Assembly: GCA_017544165.1 (NCBI GenBank)
Contig: JAFYER010000002.1
Location: forward strand, 120,518-184,517
Origin: Bacilli bacterium
Lineage (GTDB): Bacteria > Bacillota_I > Bacilli_A > RF39 > UBA660
Length of the DNA: 64,000 nucleotides
Direction: 5' to 3'
Below are positions 56,472 to 63,984 of this stretch, piece by piece (position 1 is the first letter of the stretch; each line of letters starts with the position of its first letter). Both the position numbers and the translations under genes were made by a program. A model generated the notes under the pieces. The model saw only the letters and a program-made list of their open reading frames with translations, made no database searches and was not told the origin of the DNA.

Positions 56472-56523
56472 TGTCGAAAATTGACATACTGTTTTTGTTG
56501 TTTCACCACTTTTCATATGATAA
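56472..56523 (+). promoter_or_regulatory. Upstream region of the cold-shock gene
   Basis: TTGTTG (56495-56500), 17 bp, TGATAA (56518-56523) is a possible promoter. Just upstream, TGTCGAA (56472-56478) matches a 0A box and is followed by TTGACA (56481-56486), giving an imperfect inverted repeat. Whether Spo0A or another regulator binds is unknown. Confidence 0.4.
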
Positions 56524-56549
56524 ATTTTAGTTAGGAAAGAGGTGTGAAG

Positions 56550-56762
56550 TTGAAGGGTAAAGTCAAATGGTTCAACAATGAAAAAGGATATGGATTTATC
56601 GAAGCTGAAAATCTATCAGATATATTTGTACATTATTCAGTAATTAAAAAAGATGGCTATAAAACATTATCCGAGGGTGATACGGTTACATTTAAATTAA
56701 TTGAAACAGCAAAAGGTTTACAAGCTCAAGACGTTGAAGCATTACAATTAACTACTGTATAG
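56550..56762 (+). CDS. Cold-shock protein
   Basis: A 70-residue single-domain RNA chaperone. It has KGKVKWFNNEKGYGFIE (RNP1-like) and DIFVHYSVI (RNP2). The start is TTG 56550, with AGAGG 7 bp upstream and the family N-terminus MKGKVKWFN; GTG 56544 is an alternative. Confidence 0.93.
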   Translation: MKGKVKWFNNEKGYGFIEAENLSDIFVHYSVIKKDGYKTLSEGDTVTFKLIETAKGLQAQDVEALQLTTV

Positions 56763-56772
56763 TAGTTTTTTT
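56750..56772 (+). terminator. Terminator of the cold-shock gene
   Basis: AACTACT, loop GTAT, AGTAGTT then T run; the stop codon is inside the hairpin. Confidence 0.8.
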
Positions 56773-56810
56773 GTTGTTTTTTTGGTATAATATCACTAGG
56801 AGATGATAAA

Positions 56811-57347
56811 TTGAAAATTAGTATTCGTGGTGATAAGGTTGAAATTACAAAATCAATGAAGAATTACATCGAAGAAAAACTTTCTAAACTTGATAAGTAT
56901 TTTACTAAAGCAGGCGATGTTCATTGCTCTGCTGTAGTTAGGGTAAAAAATGGACTTCAAACAGTTGAAGTTACAGTTCCTACCTCAAAATTTACTTTAA
57001 GAGCGGAGGAAAGTCATCAAGATTTATATGCGGCCGTTGATTTAATTATTGATAAATTAGAAAGATTAATAAGAAAGAATAAAACTAAATTAACAAACCA
57101 TTACAAAAATGTACCTGAGTTTGAAATGAGTTTTGAATATGAACCAATCGAGGATGAAGAGGAAGATCAAAGCAAGATTGTCAAAAGAAAAAATATTGAA
57201 TCTAAACCAATGAGTGAAGATGAAGCACTACTTCAAATGGAACTTCTAAATCACGACTTCTTTGCTTTTAAAAACACTGATGAAGAATGTGTATCAGTCA
57301 TATACGTTCGTAAAGATGGTTCATACGGAATATTAAATATCAAATAG
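56811..57347 (+). CDS. hpf: Long-form ribosome hibernation promoting factor
   Basis: Dimerises 70S ribosomes to 100S in stationary phase. The N-terminal domain (1-100, ISIRGDKVEITKSMKNYIEEK) and the C-terminal dimerisation domain (from about 120, PMSEDEALLQMELLNHDFFA) are both present in the 178 residues, the long form of Firmicutes. TTG start at 56811 with GGAGATG. An extended -10 TGGTATAAT (56783-56791) precedes it. Confidence 0.95.
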   Translation: MKISIRGDKVEITKSMKNYIEEKLSKLDKYFTKAGDVHCSAVVRVKNGLQTVEVTVPTSKFTLRAEESHQDLYAAVDLIIDKLERLIRKNKTKLTNHYKNVPEFEMSFEYEPIEDEEEDQSKIVKRKNIESKPMSEDEALLQMELLNHDFFAFKNTDEECVSVIYVRKDGSYGILNIK

Positions 57348-57370
57348 AAAGCCAATCTTTGGCTTTTTTT
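57348..57370 (+). terminator. Terminator of hpf
   Basis: AAAGCCAA, loop TC, TTTGGCTTT followed by T. It separates hpf from secA, which has an extended -10 TGTTATAAT at 57383-57391. Confidence 0.8.
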
Positions 57371-57412
57371 AATGGATAAATATGTTATAATAAATAGTGC
57401 GAGGTGAAGAGA

Positions 57413-59899
57413 ATGGGTTTACTTAAAAAACTATTCGATACAGAATATAAAGAATTAAAAAGATTTGAAAAATTAGCGGAGGAGATCGAAGCGCTATCTG
57501 ATGATATGGAAAAATTAAAAGATAGTGATTTTGTAAAGAAAACCGAAGAATTTAAAAATACAGTAAAGGAAACAGGTAATCTAGACGATGTTTTAGTCCC
57601 AGCGATGGCACTTGCTAGAGAAGCATGTTTTAGAGGAATTGGCGAAAAACCATTCCATGTCCAAATTCTAGGAGCTCTTGCTATTTATTTTGGTAATATA
57701 GCTGAAATGAAAACCGGTGAAGGTAAAACATTGACGACTGTTTTAGCCGCTTATGTCGATGCACTTTCTGGTTTAGGTGTACATGTAGTTACAACTAATG
57801 AATACCTATCCCAAAGAAATGCTGAATGGATGAAACCAATTTATGACTTACTAGGTGTAACAGTTGGTGTTAACTTAAGAGATTTAACAAGCAAAGAAAA
57901 ACAAGATGCTTATAATGCGGATATTACTTACTCTACGAATAACGAAGTTGGTTTTGACTACTTAAGAGATAACATGGTAGTAAGTAGTGAAAATCGTGTT
58001 CAAAGGCCTCTTAACTTTTGTATTATCGATGAAATTGACTCAATATTAATCGATGAAGCTAGAACTCCACTTATTATCAGCGGTGGTCAAATGCAATCTA
58101 ATAATCTTTATGTGGAAGCAAATAGAGCTGTTCAAAGATTAAAAGAAGATGAGGACTATACTGTTGATGTAAAAACTAAATCAGTTTCACTTACGGAAGA
58201 GGGTAGCAAAAAAGTTGAAAAGATTTTAAATATTAAAAATCTTTATGATATTGATAATGCTGTAATTGTTCACCATTTAAATCAAGCTTTAAAAGCTAAT
58301 TATGGATTTGCTAAGGACATTGATTATGTTGTGGAAAATGGCGAAGTAATTATCGTTGATCCTTTTACTGGTCGTTTAATGCATGGTAGACAATATTCCG
58401 AAGGATTACATCAAGCTATCGAAGCTAAGGAAGGCGTTGAAATTAATGCTGAAACTAGAACGATGGCTACAATTACTTTCCAAAATTTATTTAGAATGTA
58501 TAATAAACTTTCAGGTATGACAGGTACTGCTAAAACCGAAGAAGAAGAGTTTAGAAACATTTATAACATGTATGTTATTCAAATACCTACGAATAAACCC
58601 GTTATTCGTGAGGACTTAGCAGACCTTGTATATGCAACAGAAAGTGGAAAATATAAGGCTATTATTAATACAATTAAATATATTCACGAGAAAGGTCAAC
58701 CAATTCTTATTGGTACTATTTCTGTTGAGTCTAACGAACATTTAAGTGGGCTTCTTAAAAAAGCTGGATTAAAGCATGAAGTATTAAATGCTAAGAACCA
58801 TGAACGCGAAGCAGAAATAATTGCTAAAGCTGGCGAAAAAGGTGCGATTACTTTGGCTACTAATATGGCTGGGCGTGGTACCGATATTAAGCTAGGCGAA
58901 GGGGTTAGAGAGCTTGGCGGTCTTTGCGTAATTGGTACAGAAAGACACGAAGCAAGACGTATTGATAACCAACTTCGTGGTCGCGCAGGTCGTCAGGGAG
59001 ACCCAGGTATGAGTCAATTCTTTGTATCATTCGAAGATGATTTAATGCGTAGATTTGGTACAGATCGTATCAAAAATATGCTTAAAGCTCTTGGCGTAGA
59101 TGATAATATGGCCATAAGAAGTAAGACTTTAACCAAGAGTATTGAAACAGCTCAAAAACGTGTTGAAGGAAACAATTATGATATTCGTAAAAGCTTACTT
59201 GATTATGATAACGTTTTAAATGAGCAAAGAGAAATAATCTATAATCGTCGTAATGAAATTATCGATATGGAAGATATTCATGAAAGCATTTTAGAGAACT
59301 TTAGAAATGCTATTGCAACACTTTGTGAATCTCACATTGAACCTGAAGGTTATCTTACAGAAAATGATAGATCAGAAATTGCGGAATATGTTAATACTAA
59401 TTATCTAAGAAAAGGTAATCTTAAACTAGATAAAATCAAAGATTTAAGTGATAAAGAAGTAGTGGAATACATCTCTAATTTAGTAATTAAAGATTATGAA
59501 GACAAAATCAAAGACTTACCAGTTAAAACTGAATTTGAAAAAGCAATATCTCTTAGAGTAATTGATTCTAATTGGGTTGAACATATGAATACCATGGAAC
59601 ATCTAAAAGAAGGTATTGGCCTTAGAGGTTATAGTCAAACAAATCCAGTTCAAGCATACACCATGGAAGGTTTTGAACTATTTGATAAGCTTTTAAATAA
59701 AATAGATCAAGATACAGTACTATTCCTTTTAAGAGCAGAAATAAGACAAAACATTGAAAGAAAACAAACCTTAAAAGGAACCGCTAATGATGGCAAAGAA
59801 AAAGTTAAAAGCACTCCAAAAAGAGTAAATAAAATAGGTCGTAATGATCCATGCCCATGTGGCAGTGGGAAGAAATACAAACAATGTTGTGGAAAATAA
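57413..59899 (+). CDS. secA: Protein translocase ATPase SecA
   Basis: Drives preproteins through SecYEG. The 828-residue protein has Walker A MKTGEGKTL, DEIDSILIDEARTPLIISGG, the helicase motifs TNMAGRGTDIKLG and QLRGRAGRQGDPG, and the C-terminal zinc motif PCPCGSGKKYKQCCGK. I use ATG 57413 with GAGGTGAAGAG before it. The last 15 codons were probably supplied by an integrated element: a synonymous second copy of them lies at 62806-62850. prfB, which usually follows, is not seen. Confidence 0.97.
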   Translation: MGLLKKLFDTEYKELKRFEKLAEEIEALSDDMEKLKDSDFVKKTEEFKNTVKETGNLDDVLVPAMALAREACFRGIGEKPFHVQILGALAIYFGNIAEMKTGEGKTLTTVLAAYVDALSGLGVHVVTTNEYLSQRNAEWMKPIYDLLGVTVGVNLRDLTSKEKQDAYNADITYSTNNEVGFDYLRDNMVVSSENRVQRPLNFCIIDEIDSILIDEARTPLIISGGQMQSNNLYVEANRAVQRLKEDEDYTVDVKTKSVSLTEEGSKKVEKILNIKNLYDIDNAVIVHHLNQALKANYGFAKDIDYVVENGEVIIVDPFTGRLMHGRQYSEGLHQAIEAKEGVEINAETRTMATITFQNLFRMYNKLSGMTGTAKTEEEEFRNIYNMYVIQIPTNKPVIREDLADLVYATESGKYKAIINTIKYIHEKGQPILIGTISVESNEHLSGLLKKAGLKHEVLNAKNHEREAEIIAKAGEKGAITLATNMAGRGTDIKLGEGVRELGGLCVIGTERHEARRIDNQLRGRAGRQGDPGMSQFFVSFEDDLMRRFGTDRIKNMLKALGVDDNMAIRSKTLTKSIETAQKRVEGNNYDIRKSLLDYDNVLNEQREIIYNRRNEIIDMEDIHESILENFRNAIATLCESHIEPEGYLTENDRSEIAEYVNTNYLRKGNLKLDKIKDLSDKEVVEYISNLVIKDYEDKIKDLPVKTEFEKAISLRVIDSNWVEHMNTMEHLKEGIGLRGYSQTNPVQAYTMEGFELFDKLLNKIDQDTVLFLLRAEIRQNIERKQTLKGTANDGKEKVKSTPKRVNKIGRNDPCPCGSGKKYKQCCGK
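59855..59868 (+). repeat. attL core in secA
   Basis: CCATGTGGCAGTGG, the left copy. It encodes PCGSG of the SecA zinc motif. Confidence 0.7.
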
Positions 59900-59939
59900 G
59901 CTCGCAAAGCCTCATAAATAAAAGGCTTGCGGGCTTTTT
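59899..59939 (+). terminator. Terminator of secA
   Basis: AGCTCGCAAAGCCT, loop CATAAATAA, AAGGCTTGCGGGCT and T run. A long and GC-rich stem for this genome. It lies inside the proposed element, so the element also supplies a terminator for secA. Confidence 0.9.
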
Positions 59940-59945
59940 ACATGA

Positions 59946-59958
59946 TACAAAAATTTTG
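59946..59958 (+). repeat. Element end repeat, left copy
   Basis: TACAAAAATTTTG, an exact 13-bp match to 62741-62753. Further along, TTTAGATACC and TTTTAGATACCC (59981-60002) resemble TTTTAAATACC and TTTTTAGATACAC at 62692-62714. These paired repeats in the same orientation flank the two element genes. The 220-bp stretch between secA and the next gene otherwise holds only the secA terminator, an A7/T7 palindrome near 60020 and the promoter. Confidence 0.6.
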
Positions 59959-60051
59959 TGTTTTTAGGCTTAAAAACTACTTTAGATACCTTTTAGATAC
60001 CCTTTTTAGTGAATTTTTTTAAAAAAAGATGTAATATGGATTAATTAAATT

Positions 60052-60097
60052 ACAACGTGTTGGAGAAAGTTGACAACGTGGTAATTGTGAGTATAAT
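60052..60097 (+). promoter_or_regulatory. Promoter of the element operon with direct-repeat operator
   Basis: TTGACA (60070-60075), 16 bp, TATAAT (60092-60097), close to consensus. The octamer ACAACGTG occurs at 60052-60059 and 60073-60080, 21 bp apart, which is two helical turns; the second overlaps the -35. A repressor binding both on the same face would block the promoter. Confidence 0.7.
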
Positions 60098-60119
60098 AAT
60101 ATAAAAAGAAGGGATAATA

Positions 60120-61940
60120 ATGAGTAATTTATTAATAGATAATAAGAAATTAATGAATGAGTATAATTATGAAAAGAATAATGATATTAATCTTAATACT
60201 CTAACTCTTGGAACTGACAAAAAAATATGGTGGAAATGTAAAAAAGGACATGAGTGGCTTGCAAGTATTAATCACAGAAACAAAGGAAGAAATTGTCCAT
60301 ATTGTTCAAATCAAAAAGTTTTAAAAGGATACAATGATTTAGCCACTACAAATCCTGAAATACTTATTAATTGGAATTATGAAAATAATTATCCGTTAAC
60401 GCCACATGATGTCATTAAGGGATCGGAACGAAAAGTGTGGTGGAAATGCGAAAAAGGACATGAATGGATGCAAAGTATTAATAAAAGAAGTATAAATAGT
60501 GTTTGTCCATATTGTTCAAATCAAAAAGTTTTAAAAGGATACAATGATATAGTCACAACTGATCCAGAGATTGCAAAAGAATGGAATTATGAAAAAAACT
60601 ATCCACTAACACCTGATTCGGTTGTAGTGGGATCTGGGAAAAAAGTATGGTGGAAGTGCGAAAAAGGCCATGAATGGGAAACTTCGATTTATCATAGAAA
60701 AAAGGGAACAGGTTGTCCAATATGTGGTCAAAAGCAAGGGAAGGAAACTTTAATAAAAAAAATGATTTTTGAAAAAGGTTCACTAGCCGAAAATAACCCT
60801 GAATTGTCAAAAGAATGGAATTATGAAAAAAATGGATTTGGTCCAGAAACTGTTATGATAAATACTAATAAAAAGGTATGGTGGAAATGTGACAAAGGCC
60901 ATGAGTGGTTACAAAGCCCAAATGTAAGATCAACTGGTGTAGGCTGTCCTTATTGTGCTAGTCAGAAAATTTTAGTTGGTTATAATGATTTATTAACAAC
61001 AAATCCTAGACTAGCCAAAGAATGGAATTATGAAAAAAATGGGTTTGGTCCAGAAACTGTTATGGAACATACTAATAAGAAGGTATGGTGGAAATGTGAC
61101 AAAGGCCATGAATGGGAGGCTTCCATAAATAGTAGAGGTGCAGGTTCAAATTGCCCTATTTGTTCAAAAGAATTTAAAATATCCTTCCCGGAAAAAACAA
61201 TTTATTATTATATTAAGCAAGTATTTGGAGATGCAATAGAAAATTATAGAGATATTTCAATAGAAAATAAGGAAATTGATATTTTTATTCCAAGTAAGAA
61301 AATTGGTATCGAATATGATGGCGATTATTGGCATGTTGATGATCAACGTGATGTAGAAAAAGACAAGATTTGTAATAAACAAGAAATAATAATTTATAGA
61401 ATTAGGGAACCACACTGTAAAAAACTTAAAACCTCTCATTGCTTAATATTAACAAATAGAACTTTAAGAGAATTAGAAGAAAAAATAAGTTTTTTAATTA
61501 ATAATTTGTTAAATAAACAGGTCGATATAAATATAGATAGAGATAAAAATAAGGTTTATGGACTAATGAATTATCAAGAACGAAAAAATTCATTAGCTTA
61601 TAAATGTCCAAATTTAATAGAAGAATGGGATTATGAAAAAAATTATCCATTACAACCATCACAAGTATCAGCAGGATCTAATAAAAAAGTATGGTGGATA
61701 TGTGCAACTTGTGGTTATAATTGGGAAACAAAAATCTGCCACAGATCAGATGGCCATAATTGTCCTAAATGCAGTTTGAATATGAAAGAGGTAGAACAAT
61801 ATGATATTGAAATGAATTATATACAAACATTTAAGTCAATTACCCAAGCAGAAAAAACATATAATATTCAACATATAAGGGAGGTATGTAATGGTCAACA
61901 AAAGACAGCTGGCGGATACATATGGAAATATAAACAATAG
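60120..61940 (+). CDS. Zinc-ribbon repeat protein with Vsr-like nuclease and NUMOD1-like tail
   Basis: A 606-residue protein. Five zinc-ribbon repeats of the DUF4379 type fill residues 1-350, each with WWKCxKGHEW, CPYC or CPIC and often WNYEKN. Residues about 360-465 form a PD-(D/E)XK/Vsr-like domain with EIDIFIP, IGIEYDGDYWH and IIIYRIREPHC. A sixth ribbon follows (about 500-550), then a tail EQYDIEMNYIQTFKSITQAE to GGYIWKYK that resembles NUMOD1 of homing endonucleases. Repeats 1-2 and 4-5 share near-identical DNA stretches of about 45 bp. Starts at ATG 60120 after AAGGG. It is cotranscribed with the next gene. Confidence 0.85.
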   Translation: MSNLLIDNKKLMNEYNYEKNNDINLNTLTLGTDKKIWWKCKKGHEWLASINHRNKGRNCPYCSNQKVLKGYNDLATTNPEILINWNYENNYPLTPHDVIKGSERKVWWKCEKGHEWMQSINKRSINSVCPYCSNQKVLKGYNDIVTTDPEIAKEWNYEKNYPLTPDSVVVGSGKKVWWKCEKGHEWETSIYHRKKGTGCPICGQKQGKETLIKKMIFEKGSLAENNPELSKEWNYEKNGFGPETVMINTNKKVWWKCDKGHEWLQSPNVRSTGVGCPYCASQKILVGYNDLLTTNPRLAKEWNYEKNGFGPETVMEHTNKKVWWKCDKGHEWEASINSRGAGSNCPICSKEFKISFPEKTIYYYIKQVFGDAIENYRDISIENKEIDIFIPSKKIGIEYDGDYWHVDDQRDVEKDKICNKQEIIIYRIREPHCKKLKTSHCLILTNRTLRELEEKISFLINNLLNKQVDINIDRDKNKVYGLMNYQERKNSLAYKCPNLIEEWDYEKNYPLQPSQVSAGSNKKVWWICATCGYNWETKICHRSDGHNCPKCSLNMKEVEQYDIEMNYIQTFKSITQAEKTYNIQHIREVCNGQQKTAGGYIWKYKQ

Positions 61941-61949
61941 GAGGTTTAA

Positions 61950-62681
61950 ATGGTAAAAGAAAAATATATAAAATTATTAGATGTTATTTTTAATGAAGAA
62001 TTTGAGGATAATGATTATAGCAAAAAGTGGAGAAATTTTGACATAACTTCATCAGAAATTGAAGGTTTTCAATTAAGAGACTTTGCAGATAATTGTTCAA
62101 AATACTTACAAAGTCATAGAGGAATTGATGTTAACATAGCAGGAGCAGCGAGAATAACGAATGACTTTCCTATTTTTTCAACAAGTGGCATTTATAATTA
62201 CTTAATAATAAAAGAGAATCAAATAAAAAATATTTTATATGAAGATGGAGTATTAACAGAGAACAATACAAAGCATATTTTTGAAAAACTAAATCAATCA
62301 GCAATTAAGCATATTATTAGTGATTGTGTTGATAAAAAAATAATAGAATTCAACGGGAAAGTTTATGATAATAAGATATTGTTTGAAAAAATTATTCCAT
62401 ATACCAGAAATAGTAATGGATATAATAACTATATATTTAATACCGGAACTATTAATAACGTTTCACAAAATATAGGTGTAAGTGATCAACAATTATATAA
62501 AATGATTTTATCTAAAATCGATTTAATGAGAAATGAATTTAAAAATAGCCAAAACCAAAAAATAGATGAATTAATTTCAGCTATAAATAAAAAAGACAGA
62601 AAATCAGTATTAACAGTTTTAAGTGAATTATGCTCAATTGGCAGTGTAGTAGCAACAGGTATAATGACAATGATAGGTTAA
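61950..62681 (+). CDS. Unknown partner protein with coiled coil and hydrophobic C-terminus
   Basis: I do not recognise the family of this 243-residue protein. Residues 1-160 look globular. A short Asn/Gly segment NTGTINNVSQNIGVS (about 164-178) leads to a helical, coiled-coil-like region (LYKMILSKIDLMRNEFKNSQ, about 181-215). The last 24 residues LSELCSIGSVVATGIMTMIG form a hydrophobic helix that could enter a membrane. Similar Asn/Gly-then-helix tails occur in some phage-defence effectors (recollection, not a search). It follows the nuclease gene by 9 bp with GGAGG. Confidence 0.6.
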   Translation: MVKEKYIKLLDVIFNEEFEDNDYSKKWRNFDITSSEIEGFQLRDFADNCSKYLQSHRGIDVNIAGAARITNDFPIFSTSGIYNYLIIKENQIKNILYEDGVLTENNTKHIFEKLNQSAIKHIISDCVDKKIIEFNGKVYDNKILFEKIIPYTRNSNGYNNYIFNTGTINNVSQNIGVSDQQLYKMILSKIDLMRNEFKNSQNQKIDELISAINKKDRKSVLTVLSELCSIGSVVATGIMTMIG

Positions 62682-62691
62682 AATTATTAAA

Positions 62692-62805
62692 TTTTAAATA
62701 CCTTTTTAGATACACTTATTAATTTAATTTTTGAAAATATTACAAAAATTTTGCATTTCTTACAAAATAATTGTAAAAAATGCTGAAAAGTTGTAAGAAC
62801 TTACA
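62692..62805 (+). repeat. Right end of the element: half-site array
   Basis: TACAAAAATTTTG (62741-62753) repeats the left end. TTACAA/TTGTAA half-sites lie at 62740, 62760, 62771 and 62791, and the perfect palindrome TGTAAGAACTTACA (62792-62805) touches the attR core. Spacings are close to one or two helical turns. Such clustered short repeats fit arm-type binding sites of a recombinase or excisionase. Confidence 0.5.
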
Positions 62806-62850
62806 CCATGTGGCAGTGGTAAAAAATATAAACAGTGTTGTGGTAAATAG
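62806..62850 (+). pseudogene. secA: Detached secA 3' end (attR)
   Basis: Fifteen codons that encode PCGSGKKYKQCCGK and a stop (TAG), preceded by non-secA DNA. Compared with the end of intact secA, the differences are all at third codon positions (GGG/GGT, AAG/AAA, TAC/TAT, CAA/CAG, GGA/GGT, TAA/TAG). This is the original chromosomal gene end if the element interpretation is right. Confidence 0.8.
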
Positions 62851-63025
62851 CTTATAAAATAAGGGTTTACGAGGATTTGAAAATTTCAAGAAATCGTAAA
62901 AAAAGCCATTTTGTTTGTAAAAAATACAAATTGTTTGTAAAATTTAATTGAAATCCAATAAATAAAGGATGAAGTGTTTACAAACAATTTTTTTATGTTC
63001 GGAAAATTTTTGTTTTCAAGAACAT
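62851..63025. repeat. Non-coding stretch with TTGTTTGTAAA repeats and a terminator-like hairpin
   Basis: TTGTTTGTAAA occurs at 62911-62921 and 62931-62941, exactly 20 bp apart, and inverted (TTTACAAACAA) at 62977-62987. The second copy, as AAATTGTTTGTAAA, pairs with TTTACAAACAATTT, followed by seven T, and could terminate transcription. No gene on the plus strand; an antisense frame here is not convincing. Confidence 0.5.
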
Positions 63026-63053
63026 AAAGAAGATATAAAAATCTTCTTTTTTT
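63026..63053 (+). terminator. Terminator-like hairpin before the lipoprotein gene
   Basis: AAAGAAGAT, loop ATAAAA, ATCTTCTTT and more T. It lies just upstream of the extended -10 TGATATACT (63055-63063) of the lipoprotein gene. Confidence 0.65.
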
Positions 63054-63081
63054 ATGATATACTATATATGAGGTGTGTCTT

Positions 63082-63984
63082 ATGAAAAAGAAAATATTAT
63101 TATCATTTGTTGTTTTAATTATGTTATTTGCTATTACAGGATGTGGGAATAAAAACGAAGAAAAAAATAAAAAAGACGATACAAATATTGTAAATGATAA
63201 TACAAACACAACAAATAATGATTCGAAAATAACTGGAGATTCATTACCAATATCAGAAATTAAAAATCAGTATAATAATGATCTTCCATTAGGACTTGAA
63301 AATAGATATGTTAAAGCAAACGGAAAAGAGATTGTTATTAGGCTTCAAACTTATGGTAGTTCACAACAACAAGCAAATGGTCCATATTATATTTATTATA
63401 ATATCTATGTGGGAAATGATGATATCGGATTTAATTGTGTAAGAGATGCTATTTATCATCTTGAAGGTTATGGTATAACAATGCTAAAAGGGTTTGATGA
63501 AGAGGAAGATGTAGGGGTTAATTATGAATTCTTTGAATATGATTATACTGCTTCAACACTTAAAGGCGTAGACAAAGACTATGTTGCAATTTCTATTCCT
63601 GCTGGAATAGAAGACAAAACACAATCAAGTTTATTGATAACTACTGATAATGGAAAGTTATTGGGAGAATTTATAGCTGATGTTGTACATGATACTAATT
63701 TAAATGGACCAGGTGTTGAGAAATACAAAAATGATAGTGGAGATATAGTTTTCAATTCAATAAAAGATGGAAACATTACTTATTTAACTCCAACTGAAGC
63801 AATGTATAAAACCGATTCCAATGGTAAAAAAGTTTTAGATTCTTCCCTTGCTGAAATTCAATTGGAAGAACATTCTGTAACTATAGATAATAATAAAGTT
63901 ACTGATACAAAAACTAGTAATATATACAAAATAACTAATGCATCAGGTAAAACATTTAACTTTGGAGAATTTAGACATTTATAA
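63082..63984 (+). CDS. Lipoprotein of unknown function
   Basis: A 300-residue secreted lipoprotein. The N-terminus MKKKILLSFVVLIMLFAITG has a lipobox with the cysteine in ITGCGNK at about residue 21. Residues 22-55 are a K, N, D and T linker; the rest is a soluble domain, with aromatic strands such as GPYYIYYNIYVG. No known catalytic motif. I use ATG 63082 with GAGGTG 6 bp upstream. It is the last gene and may belong to the accessory region. Confidence 0.8.
   Translation: MKKKILLSFVVLIMLFAITGCGNKNEEKNKKDDTNIVNDNTNTTNNDSKITGDSLPISEIKNQYNNDLPLGLENRYVKANGKEIVIRLQTYGSSQQQANGPYYIYYNIYVGNDDIGFNCVRDAIYHLEGYGITMLKGFDEEEDVGVNYEFFEYDYTASTLKGVDKDYVAISIPAGIEDKTQSSLLITTDNGKLLGEFIADVVHDTNLNGPGVEKYKNDSGDIVFNSIKDGNITYLTPTEAMYKTDSNGKKVLDSSLAEIQLEEHSVTIDNNKVTDTKTSNIYKITNASGKTFNFGEFRHL

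Larger units (their letters stand above)
59855..62819 (+). mobile_element. Integrative element (or remnant) at the secA 3' end
   Basis: Bounded by the direct repeat CCATGTGGCAGTGG at 59855-59868 (inside secA) and 62806-62819. To the right of the second copy, the sequence continues as the end of secA (KKYKQCCGK and stop) with only third-position changes, while to its left it is not secA. This pattern is expected when a site-specific recombinase integrates into a gene end and the element restores the reading frame. Between the repeats lie two genes with one promoter and no integrase, so it is either decayed, mobilised in trans, or part of a larger composite. Confidence 0.72.

Noticed and set aside
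60288..61750. CRISPR-like periodic repeats
   Set aside because: The repeats are in-frame protein repeats (zinc ribbons of about 65 residues) inside one gene, without uniform spacers.
62806..62850. A second secA gene (secA2)
   Set aside because: Only the last 15 codons are present, preceded by unrelated DNA; best explained as an attachment-site remnant.
62886..63209. 107-codon minus-strand frame with hydrophobic residues
   Set aside because: Runs antisense to the lipoprotein signal peptide and across repeats; no promoter or ribosome-binding site, low-complexity translation.
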